From Thiohalomonas sp963783235 (GTDB lineage Bacteria > Pseudomonadota > Gammaproteobacteria > Thiohalomonadales > Thiohalomonadaceae): 64,000 nucleotides of DNA. Positions within the stretch are counted from its first letter, which is position 1. Every line of letters begins with the position of its first letter. The notes under the pieces were generated by a model that saw nothing but the letters and a program-made list of their open reading frames with translations, ran no database searches and was not told where the DNA came from. The DNA is taken from positions 372,001 to 436,000 of the forward strand of contig CAWAMN010000001.1 in assembly GCA_963783235.1 (NCBI GenBank), written 5' to 3'. Below, piece by piece: positions 25,458 through 32,674 of the stretch. The position numbers and the translations under genes are program-made.

Positions 25458-27434
25458 TCATGCCGGTAGTTCGATCCAGAAACGACTGCCACCACCTTCT
25501 CGCTCTTCGACGCCGACCTCGCCGCCCATGCGGGATACACCCCGTTGCACGATCGCCAGTCCCAGGCCGGTTCCCGAATAGGCCTCTTCCGGGTGAAGTC
25601 TCTTGAACACCCGGAAGATCCCTTCGCGCTGATCCGCAGGGATCCCCACACCGTTATCTTCCACCCAAAGCCGAATCCGATCCCCCCGCCTTTCGCTGAA
25701 GATCTTCACCCGAGGGGAAACATCCGTAGGCACATAAGTGATGGCGTTATCCAGGACATTGGAAAGCACCTGAACCAGCGTTGGATGGTGCCCTTGGGCC
25801 TCTCCCAGCGGGCTCTCCACAGTGACTTCCGCCCCTTTGTCGCGCAGCGGCTGTCTCAGGGCCGAGAGAGTGTCGGTAACCGCGCGGTCGAGACTGACCG
25901 GGAGTGGCTGCATTTCGGTGCGGTTGATATGGCTGTAGGTCAGCAGGTCCTGAATGAGCACGGTCATGCTCTGCGAAGCATCGCTAATGCTGTGGATATA
26001 GTCGGTGCCTTCTTCTTCAAGCCGGTCGCTGTATTTTTCACTCAACAGGTCGGCAAAGCCCTCGACCGTCCAGAGATGACCGCGAAGATCGTGTGAGACG
26101 GAATAGGTGAAGGCTTCGATTTCGGCCTGGGCCTCCCGTAATTCCCGGGTGCGCTCCTGAACGCGCTGCTCCATCTGTTCGGCATGCTGCTGGACCTGTT
26201 CATTGAGTCGAATCTGCTGTATCGCCAAAGCCAGCACGTCCGCGACCTCGACAGCCACATCCAGCGTTTCACCGCTGCACACGCCTATGGTGGGCGCGGC
26301 CAGGTGGAGTGCACCAAGCAGTTCCCCACGATAGGTGATAGGGACAATCGCATAGGCCTCGGCCCCTTCTTCGGTCAGCACCTGCTCCATGGCCGAAAGC
26401 TTCTCAAGCACCTTCAACTCTTTCACCACAAAAGGTTGCCCCGCCCGGATGGCGTCGGGGATTTTCTCCACATCGATGGGCAGGCGATCGCCTGCGCGCA
26501 GACGGGTAATCCCGTCGGTACGCACCGCCAGAATTTCAGCCTCCGCCTTTTGGAGGTCGAAAAGGGTGATAACGGCGCGTTTGCAGGGCAATAGATCGCT
26601 GATATGCGAAAGGGCGCCTTCTGCGATCTCCGGGAGCGACTGGGCGGCAAGGATGGCCTGATCCACCTCCCGAAGGACCTTCAGCCGTTCACTGGAGCGG
26701 CGCAGTTTGTTTTCCGCCTCTCTCCTTTCGTCCACCTCACCAAGGAGGCTGCGGTTCGAGGCGGTGAGCTCGGCAGTCCTCTCCTGCACCAGCCGTTCGA
26801 GCCGAAACCGGTGCATCTGGAGTTCGTCCTCATACCGTCTCATGGGGAGCAGGGCCATTCGGCGGATCGTGATCCAGAGAAACGTGCCCAGAACGGCTAT
26901 AAATACCATCGAACCCGAGATAAGTTGCAGACGGACCTGATCGATCACCTGTTCGATACGGGTGAAATCCCGCTCCATGCTCAGGTGTATGGTTTGGCCA
27001 TCCCGGGAGGTGACGGTGCGCTCCACCTCAAAGGTGTAACGGGCCGGATTTTCGCGGCTATAGCGCAGCAACGCCTGCGCCCCGATTCGCACCACGATGC
27101 TGACGACCTCCGGGGTTTCCCGTGCCCAGGCGTGCAGAGCCGGGCGCACGGTTGGGAGATCGTCGGCGGTGGCTACCCAGGAGCCCAACAGCTTCAGTTC
27201 GCGGCCGGCGTATACGCGGGCCGCATCAAGGAACTGATTCCGCTGCTGCGCGACCAGCAATGCATCCCCCATCAGCGAAAACGCCGTAAGCACGCCCACG
27301 AAAGCGAGCAGAGTGTGCCGGTAGCGCAAGGTGTCAACCCTGCCTTCCAAAAGGGCTCCTAAGGTATGAAAAGAGTGGGGTTTAACAAACCGAGTATAGA
27401 ACCCTTGTCGCATGCCTTGCGGCAGCGAAGGCAA
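25458..27434 (-). CDS. Membrane-bound GAF sensor histidine kinase
   Basis: This kinase is up to 658 residues from a TTG at 27434; an ATG at 27413 is another candidate, and neither has a strong Shine-Dalgarno. It has a transmembrane helix near 42-60, a periplasmic sensor (about 65-165), a second helix near 170-190, a coiled coil and a GAF domain (about 240-385). HisKA follows, with the phospho-His in TYSVSHDLRGHLWTVEGFAD, then HATPase with NVLDNAITYV, DNGVGI and GTGLGL. The usual RTPL after the His is replaced by RGHL, a minor departure. It is divergently adjacent to the REC-PAS gene at 27527, a plausible partner. Confidence 0.88.
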   Translation of the reverse strand: MPSLPQGMRQGFYTRFVKPHSFHTLGALLEGRVDTLRYRHTLLAFVGVLTAFSLMGDALLVAQQRNQFLDAARVYAGRELKLLGSWVATADDLPTVRPALHAWARETPEVVSIVVRIGAQALLRYSRENPARYTFEVERTVTSRDGQTIHLSMERDFTRIEQVIDQVRLQLISGSMVFIAVLGTFLWITIRRMALLPMRRYEDELQMHRFRLERLVQERTAELTASNRSLLGEVDERREAENKLRRSSERLKVLREVDQAILAAQSLPEIAEGALSHISDLLPCKRAVITLFDLQKAEAEILAVRTDGITRLRAGDRLPIDVEKIPDAIRAGQPFVVKELKVLEKLSAMEQVLTEEGAEAYAIVPITYRGELLGALHLAAPTIGVCSGETLDVAVEVADVLALAIQQIRLNEQVQQHAEQMEQRVQERTRELREAQAEIEAFTYSVSHDLRGHLWTVEGFADLLSEKYSDRLEEEGTDYIHSISDASQSMTVLIQDLLTYSHINRTEMQPLPVSLDRAVTDTLSALRQPLRDKGAEVTVESPLGEAQGHHPTLVQVLSNVLDNAITYVPTDVSPRVKIFSERRGDRIRLWVEDNGVGIPADQREGIFRVFKRLHPEEAYSGTGLGLAIVQRGVSRMGGEVGVEEREGGGSRFWIELPA

Positions 27435-27526
27435 CTCCCGGCGGCATCAACCCGTTCTGTTGTCGGCCACTCAAGACCGCAGGTGTGGTCTTTACTAGTT
27501 GGTAAGTGGAATCCGGGGGAGAGTTG

Positions 27527-28225
27527 ATGAGCGAGGCCGCTGGCGAAAAGATCCTGGTCGTCGATGATGCGCCGCAGAACGTCAAGTTATTGCGCCTGAT
27601 CCTTAAGGATGCCGGTTTTCGCGTTGTTGAAGCCTTTAGCGGGCCCGAGGCGCTGGAAAAGCTTCGGGCTGAAAAGCCGGCGGCGATCATACTCGACGTG
27701 CGTATGCCCGGTATGAACGGGTATGAGGTCTGCCGCGCTGTGCGAACCGATCCGGAATTTGCCACGCTCCCGGTGATCATGGTGACGGCCCTTTCCATGC
27801 CCGAAGAGCGCATCAAGGGTATTGAATCCGGCGCCACGGACTTCATCACCAAACCCTTCGACAAAAAAGAGCTACTGGCACGATTGCGGTCAAGCCTTTC
27901 GCTGGTAAAGGCGGAGAGCCGTGGCGTACTGGATTTCATGGAGGGAATGATGGTGCTGACAGACCCGGCCTGGCGCGTGGTGGGTATCACCTCACTCGCC
28001 GCGGACGCGCTGGGTCTGGTAGCGGAGGAAAGCGCAGGCAGCGATCTGCACCGGTTACTGAGGGAGCGCGAAGCCAGCATTCCTCCTGAACCACCGGACG
28101 GGGGCCCCACTGATTTTCGCATGCGAAGCGTCGAAGGTCGTGAACTCATCGGGCGCATCACCCCGGTGACCGATGCCCTGGGCGAGCCCTGGCTTCGCGT
28201 GACGATCCTTCGGGAAAGCGTCTAG
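27527..28225 (+). CDS. Response regulator with C-terminal PAS-like domain
   Basis: This 232-residue protein begins with a receiver domain: acidic VVDDAP near 11-16, phospho-acceptor Asp near 57 in ILDVRMPGMNG, a switch Thr in VTALS and Lys in FITKPFDK. After residue 128 comes a PAS-like segment (VLTDPAWRVVGITSLAADALGL) rather than a DNA-binding or enzymatic domain. The ATG at 27527 has a GGGGAGAG site. It likely receives phosphate from the divergently encoded GAF kinase. Its stop codon lies inside the left terminal repeat of the next element, which suggests the native 3' end was altered by an insertion. Confidence 0.85.
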   Translation: MSEAAGEKILVVDDAPQNVKLLRLILKDAGFRVVEAFSGPEALEKLRAEKPAAIILDVRMPGMNGYEVCRAVRTDPEFATLPVIMVTALSMPEERIKGIESGATDFITKPFDKKELLARLRSSLSLVKAESRGVLDFMEGMMVLTDPAWRVVGITSLAADALGLVAEESAGSDLHRLLREREASIPPEPPDGGPTDFRMRSVEGRELIGRITPVTDALGEPWLRVTILRESV

Positions 28226-28369
28226 CAGGCTGTTGAAATACACCCTCTCCAGAGGGAGAGGGCTGGGGTGAGGGGACTCAATAAAAGGTAAGTTACTGAT
28301 TTTATCTCCCTCATCCTAACCTTCTCCCTCAGGGAGAAGGGATAAAAACCTTTTTCAACAGCCTGCTAG
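28222..28369. repeat. 148-bp dispersed TIR element, complete copy A
   Basis: The ends are a perfect 17-bp inverted repeat (28222-28238, CTAGCAGGCTGTTGAAA, with 28353-28369). Inside are a CCCTCTCC/GGAGAGGG hairpin near 28243-28262 and a CTTCTCCCTC/GAGGGAGAAG hairpin near 28321-28340. It encodes nothing. Copy B is at 52372-52522 and a stub is at 19066-19096. It lies between two convergent genes and could act as a bidirectional terminator. No flanking target duplication is obvious. Confidence 0.85.
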
Positions 28370-28371
28370 GG

Positions 28372-29646
28372 TCAGCGCCCAGGCAGGAGCAGTGAGAGCT
28401 GAGGCCAGTAGGTGATGATGAGAACCGTTCCGAGTAGCAAAAAGAAAAACGGCAGGGTTGCCCGATAGAGTTGCAGGATGGGTTTGTTGAAGCGAAAACC
28501 GGCGATAAACAGGTTCATGCCCACCGGCGGCGTAAAATAGCCCACCTGCATGTTGGCCAGGAAGATAATCCCGAGATGTACGGGGTCGATTCCGTAACCG
28601 GTCGCAATGGGCAACAGCAACGGAACGATAAGCACCAGTGCCGAAAAGATGTCGAGCATGGTGCCGAGGGCGAGAAGGAAAAGATTGAGGAGCATCAGAA
28701 AAGTCAGGCGATCGCTGACCAGATTTCTCACCGCATCGAACAGTTGCTTCGGCACCTGGGCATCGATGAGGTAGTTGGTCGAGGCCAGCGAGACACCGAG
28801 GATCACGAGAATGGCACCGACCAGGACCATACTCTCGCGAATCACTCCGGGTAGCTCACGCAGGCTGATGTCGCGCCGTATCAGCACCTGGCTTACCAGC
28901 ACGTAAATCACGGTCACTGCGGCGGCTTCGGAGACCGCGAAATAGCCGCTGTAGATCCCGCCGAGGACGATGATCGGTAGCGGCACTTCCCAGACGGCAT
29001 CGCGAAGGGCGGCCCCGAGTTCCTGCCAGGAGAAGCTCTTCAGGGTCTGGCGGCGATAGCTCCAGATGCTCCACCCCGACAAAACCGCCACCATCAGCGC
29101 CCCCGGAAGGATCCCCGCCAGGAACATGTCATCGATACCGAATGGGCGCCCCAGGCCCATCTGCTGACCGATTACCCCGTAGAGGATCAGGGGTAGTGAG
29201 GGCGCGAACAGCAGGCCCAGGCTTCCCGAGGTGGTCACCAGGCCCAGGCTGAAGTTCTCGCCGTACCCCCCTTGGCGCAGGGCCGGGTAGAGCAGTGCGC
29301 CCAGGGCGACGATAGTCACACCGGAGGCTCCCGTGAAAGCCGTAAAAAGGGCGCAGGCAGAGAGTGCGACGATAGCCAGTCCGCCGGGCATCCAGCCGAG
29401 CAGGGCCTCGGTGAGGCGGACCAGGCGGGCCGGTGCCCCGCCCTCGGAGAGCAGGTAGCCGGCAAAGGTAAAGAGGGGAATGGCCGCCAGAACCGGTATC
29501 TCGGCGAGGCGATAGAATTCGATGGCGACCACCGCCAGATCAATCTCCTCGCGGTAAAAGCCGAGCAGGGCACCGGCGCCGATAACGGCAAATAGGGGCG
29601 CACCGAGCAGTGCGAGAGCGAACAGGAGAAGCCCGGTGAGGATCAC
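28372..29646 (-). CDS. dctM: TRAP transporter large permease (DctM)
   Basis: This 424-residue large membrane subunit of a tripartite ATP-independent periplasmic transporter has about twelve hydrophobic segments, with TFAGYLLSEGG, FTGASGVTIVALGALLYPAL and a C-terminal ANMQVGYFTPPVGMNLF, a DctM landmark. It catalyses cation-coupled uptake of the substrate delivered by DctP. The GTG at 29646 overlaps the stop of the DctQ gene; the frame is open further upstream but is not membrane-like there. It is the last gene of the TRAP operon. Confidence 0.9.
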   Translation of the reverse strand: MILTGLLLFALALLGAPLFAVIGAGALLGFYREEIDLAVVAIEFYRLAEIPVLAAIPLFTFAGYLLSEGGAPARLVRLTEALLGWMPGGLAIVALSACALFTAFTGASGVTIVALGALLYPALRQGGYGENFSLGLVTTSGSLGLLFAPSLPLILYGVIGQQMGLGRPFGIDDMFLAGILPGALMVAVLSGWSIWSYRRQTLKSFSWQELGAALRDAVWEVPLPIIVLGGIYSGYFAVSEAAAVTVIYVLVSQVLIRRDISLRELPGVIRESMVLVGAILVILGVSLASTNYLIDAQVPKQLFDAVRNLVSDRLTFLMLLNLFLLALGTMLDIFSALVLIVPLLLPIATGYGIDPVHLGIIFLANMQVGYFTPPVGMNLFIAGFRFNKPILQLYRATLPFFFLLLGTVLIITYWPQLSLLLPGR

Positions 29647-30140
29647 CGGGCTGCAGCCTCGTCGCGGCGGCCGAAGACGGCATGGAGGAGGTAACGCAGG
29701 CCGATGATCCCGAACCCGACAGGGATAATGAGCTCTACCAGCCAGGCGGGCACGCCGGGCAGGGCTTCGACGCCATCTGTCCAGTCCAGGTGAACGAAGC
29801 GCGCCCCGTGCCAGCTGAGGAAACCGCAGACGACGGCGGTGAACAGGTCGGTGGCAAGTTGCGTCACCCGCCGCAGGCCCGCCGGCAGAATGCGCGAGAG
29901 GGCGTCGACGGTAATGTGGCGGTGGTCGCGGCTGGCCGCCATGGCACCCAGCAGGGCCAGCCACAGAACCGCGGTTCTCAGCAGCGGGTCACTCCATGCG
30001 AAGCCGGCGTCCCACAGGTTTCGCAGCAGGATCTGGGCGCCCGACAGGACGATCATGGCCGAGAGCAGCAGGACCAACAACAGGTCTTCGACCCGGGCGG
30101 CGCTTCGGGCCAGTCCTAAGAGAAGCGGCCTAATGCCCAT
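29643..30140 (-). CDS. dctQ: TRAP transporter small permease (DctQ)
   Basis: This 165-residue protein has four hydrophobic segments, typical of the small membrane subunit that pairs with DctM. Visible are DLLLVLLLSAMIVLSGAQILLR and SRDHRHITVDAL, the conserved HI(x)VD loop of the family. The ATG at 30140 overlaps the end of the preceding gene by 11 bases. The gene overlaps dctM at its stop, so dctP-dctQ-dctM are tightly coupled. Confidence 0.88.
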   Translation of the reverse strand: MGIRPLLLGLARSAARVEDLLLVLLLSAMIVLSGAQILLRNLWDAGFAWSDPLLRTAVLWLALLGAMAASRDHRHITVDALSRILPAGLRRVTQLATDLFTAVVCGFLSWHGARFVHLDWTDGVEALPGVPAWLVELIIPVGFGIIGLRYLLHAVFGRRDEAAAR

Positions 30141-31122
30141 GCCGGAACGTTCGCAGGTGGCTGCGCACCTCCTCGAGCATTTGCGGACTGAACTCTCCCC
30201 GCTGTGCCAGGGCGTCGACCGCGTCCTGTACGCCCTCCTGCCAACCCTCCTCCTCATCGCCCGAGGGCGAAACAAAGGTCAGCCCCTGCTGGTGCAGGGC
30301 GGCACGGGCTTCGCGGTTGCCGGCGCGGCTTTCACGATTGAGCTTTTCGAAGAGTTGCATCATCACCTCGCGGGTGATGCGCTGGTCTTCGGCGCTCAGG
30401 CGCTCAAAGCGACGTTTGTCGATGACCATCGTGCCGAGCAGGTACATGAGCGGGAAGTCGGTCACGTAACGCACGCGGGCGTGCCACTGCAGCGCGATGG
30501 CGCCAATGGGCGAGGTGGCCACCGTGTCGATGAGGCCCGTCTGAAGGCCGGTGAGTACATCCGTGAGGGGTAGCGAGACGGGTGTGACGCCGATCGCGGC
30601 CAAGGCCGACCGGCTGATTTCATCGCCTTCCGGGATCCAGACCTTTTTGCTCTTCAGTTCGGTGGTGCTGCGAATGGGCGAATCCGACATCAGGTAGGCA
30701 AAACCGGTTTCACCGAGCCCAAAGCTGATAAAACCCTTCTCCTCGATGCCCTGGAGGATCTTGGGGTCGATCCGCTCGCGGACGTAATCGACCTCTTCAT
30801 AGGACTGAAAGATAAACGGCAGGCCGTAGACGTTGGTATCCGGGTAGATATCGGCGAGACCGCCGCCGGTGAGGGCTCCGCCGTGTAACTGGCCCAAGCG
30901 GATCTTGCGCAGCACGCTCTTGTCGTTGCCCATCACCCCTCCGGGGTAGAAACGGAAGCTGACCCGACCCTCCGTGCGCTGTTCGATCGTCTTGGCGGCC
31001 GCACGCATGGAGACCATCCACTGCGTGCCGTCCGGCAGCAGGGTGGCGATCTTGAAGGTCTGTGCCGGGGCGGCCTGCGTGATCAGCAGACCGACGGCGA
31101 AAAGGGCGACGAGACGGCGCAT
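30130..31122 (-). CDS. dctP: TRAP transporter substrate-binding protein (DctP family)
   Basis: This 330-residue periplasmic solute receptor has a signal peptide (about 1-21, ending APAQ). TFKIATLLPDGTQWM begins the mature protein. ARVRYVTDFPLMYLLGTMVIDKRRF is the region that contacts the ligand in DctP proteins. The ATG at 31122 has a GGGGAG site that overlaps the stop of the upstream lipoprotein gene. The ligand (organic acid or other) is not predictable from this. Confidence 0.9.
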   Translation of the reverse strand: MRRLVALFAVGLLITQAAPAQTFKIATLLPDGTQWMVSMRAAAKTIEQRTEGRVSFRFYPGGVMGNDKSVLRKIRLGQLHGGALTGGGLADIYPDTNVYGLPFIFQSYEEVDYVRERIDPKILQGIEEKGFISFGLGETGFAYLMSDSPIRSTTELKSKKVWIPEGDEISRSALAAIGVTPVSLPLTDVLTGLQTGLIDTVATSPIGAIALQWHARVRYVTDFPLMYLLGTMVIDKRRFERLSAEDQRITREVMMQLFEKLNRESRAGNREARAALHQQGLTFVSPSGDEEEGWQEGVQDAVDALAQRGEFSPQMLEEVRSHLRTFRHGH

Positions 31123-31123
31123 A

Positions 31124-31963
31124 TTACTCCCCAAAAAATTCATTGGATTCCGATAGCAGTGCTTCGGCGCGGCGCTGGGCGATGACGTTGCTCAGGGTCA
31201 GCTCCGGTGCATGCGGATCCGACTCTATCACGCGCCGTAGCAGTCTATCGTGCAGTGCTTTATCGAAGACCGTACGGGCGTAGGTCCTGGCGTACTCCAG
31301 TGCGGCTATGAGGTCGCGCCCTTCCGACAGCTCGAGGGCCCTCTTGAAATGCGCCTTGCCAGAGGCGGGTCGGCCACCGAGGGTGGCCGGCAACCGGCTG
31401 TCGATCGCGCCAAGGTAGACGTGGGCACGGCCATGGTCGTGGCGCTCGTCAAGAGCGATCACCCGCCTCATCACGGCTTCCACCTTGGGCAGTTCCGCCA
31501 GAGCCTTCCAATCGGTTTGCCGGGCCTGAATCCAGCCGGCAAGGGCCGCCCCATAGGTGTAGAGGGCCGCTACATCGGCCGTTTCGATCTGTTCGATGGC
31601 GGTGGCGAACTGGGGAAAGGTCTCGGCCCGGCACAGCTCCCGATGGTCCAGGCAGAGGGCCCGCCGGGCGTAACTCAATGCGGTAGCGCTCAGGCGCCGA
31701 CGGCGCTCCGGATCATCGACAAAAGCCCCGGCATAGGCGCCGTAGAGGCCCGAACCCGCACGAAGCAGCTTTGGGCTGGTTGGCGAGCCCTCCAAAAGGC
31801 CGTCGACCAGCAAAAGGAATGCCGGTGCCCCGTCCCGGACAGTGCGGGGGTCGTCCTGATTGAGGATGGCGCTCGACAGGTTGTCGGCCATGCGTCGGGC
31901 CGCGAGATCGGCACAACCGGTAGTTGCCAGGGCGAAAAGCAAGGGCAGTAATAGGTGTCGCAT
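31124..31963 (-). CDS. TRAP transporter T-component lipoprotein (TatT-like)
   Basis: This 279-residue helical-repeat protein has a lipoprotein signal (LATTGC, Cys near 17). It is rich in Ala/Arg/Glu helices with TPR-like periodicity, for example SATALSYARRALCL and GKAHFKRALELS. It fits the TatT family, periplasmic TPR lipoproteins that trimerise and associate with the TRAP receptor, known from spirochaetes. Position supports this: the stop is 2 bp from the dctP start codon region. It probably shields or hands over a hydrophobic ligand. Confidence 0.82.
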   Translation of the reverse strand: MRHLLLPLLFALATTGCADLAARRMADNLSSAILNQDDPRTVRDGAPAFLLLVDGLLEGSPTSPKLLRAGSGLYGAYAGAFVDDPERRRRLSATALSYARRALCLDHRELCRAETFPQFATAIEQIETADVAALYTYGAALAGWIQARQTDWKALAELPKVEAVMRRVIALDERHDHGRAHVYLGAIDSRLPATLGGRPASGKAHFKRALELSEGRDLIAALEYARTYARTVFDKALHDRLLRRVIESDPHAPELTLSNVIAQRRAEALLSESNEFFGE

Positions 31964-32051
31964 CGTTTCACGGCCGCATCCATTGGCGCCGTAAATTATC
32001 GGTTTTCGCTGACACCTACAAGCATTGGGGGAATTAACGCGGCTAAAGCAA

Positions 32052-32073
32052 ACCGGCGCCCGCAGGCGCCGGT
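32052..32073 (-). terminator. Hairpin after the 80-residue protein gene
   Basis: A perfect 9-bp stem, ACCGGCGCC with GGCGCCGGT (32052-32060 and 32065-32073), lies directly after the stop at 32081 on the minus strand. Only a weak T-containing tail follows, so it may stall or end transcription inefficiently. Confidence 0.5.
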
Positions 32074-32080
32074 AAACGAA

Positions 32081-32323
32081 TTAGTGACGATAGGCGGCCG
32101 GTGGGCGGCGGCCGTACCGGGTCGCACGCAGACGCTCCAGCGCGGACTCGAACTTGCGGATCTGACTGACCACACGGTTGCGATCCTGTCGATGCCGCGA
32201 ATGGCGCGGGGCATTGTCAATATCGGTCAGGCGCGCCTTGCAGTAGGCGAGCCGTTGGCGTAACGCCTCTTCCGAAAACATGGGATCGGAAGACATTTCA
32301 CCGCGAAACCATGGGCTTTCCAT
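32081..32323 (-). CDS. Small basic protein, function unknown
   Basis: This 80-residue, Arg-rich cytosolic protein has a helical middle (EEALRQRLAYCKARLTDIDN and RNRVVSQIRKFESALERLR) that is probably a coiled coil or small helical bundle. An AAGGAGG site precedes the ATG at 32323. It is preceded by an AT-rich stretch (32380-32430) suited to a promoter. I recognise no family. It may be a small nucleic-acid or protein-binding factor, but nothing more can be said. Confidence 0.6.
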   Translation of the reverse strand: MESPWFRGEMSSDPMFSEEALRQRLAYCKARLTDIDNAPRHSRHRQDRNRVVSQIRKFESALERLRATRYGRRPPAAYRH

Positions 32324-32353
32324 CGTCAACCCCCTCCTTGTTGACCAGTGCAA

Positions 32354-32596
32354 TACCAGCTAACTGTAGTCGAGGACAGGCAAATGCAAACACACTTTTG
32401 TAATAATTTATTCACGAAAATGTCATGCTGCAGGATGGGATTCTTTCCTTGACTTGGGCATCGTTTCCCGCGCCCCGGCCGCTCTCATCAGCATCGGTTG
32501 GGTCGGGCGTCCGGGCAAGGGCTTGGCCGGTGAAGGCGGTGTCGGGGTGAATGTCGGGTTCTGCGCTCCGGCAGAATGGTTGATAGGAGATTATTG
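32354..32596. other. Non-coding spacer
   Basis: About 240 bp with no convincing gene. The left part (32380-32430) is AT-rich (AATAATTTATTC) and could carry the promoter of the 80-residue protein on the minus strand. The right part is GC-rich with no clear motif. Confidence 0.4.
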
Positions 32597-32674
32597 ATGG
32601 TTTTTGTCGAATTGATCATCCTCGCGGTTGTCGTGGGGATCGTTGTGCTGGCGCTACGACCGCCGCGCCGCTGA
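32597..32674 (+). CDS. Putative 25-residue membrane peptide
   Basis: An ATG with an AGGAGA site six bases upstream opens a 25-residue frame that is almost one uninterrupted hydrophobic helix, ELIILAVVVGIVVLAL, followed by RPPRR. Short proteins of this kind act as membrane regulators or toxins. Its last 21 bases overlap the 3' end of the P-type ATPase gene on the other strand. Codon evidence is too short to be decisive. Confidence 0.35.
   Translation: MVFVELIILAVVVGIVVLALRPPRR

Noticed and set aside
28300..28372. A possible CRISPR-like repeat from recurring CTCCCTC words
   Set aside because: The words are arms of hairpins in the TIR element, with no regularly spaced repeat-spacer units.
28372..29964. 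530-residue version of DctM
   Set aside because: The first 106 residues are Arg/Pro-rich, not membrane-like, and overlap the dctQ gene in another frame; the GTG at 29646 is the real start.
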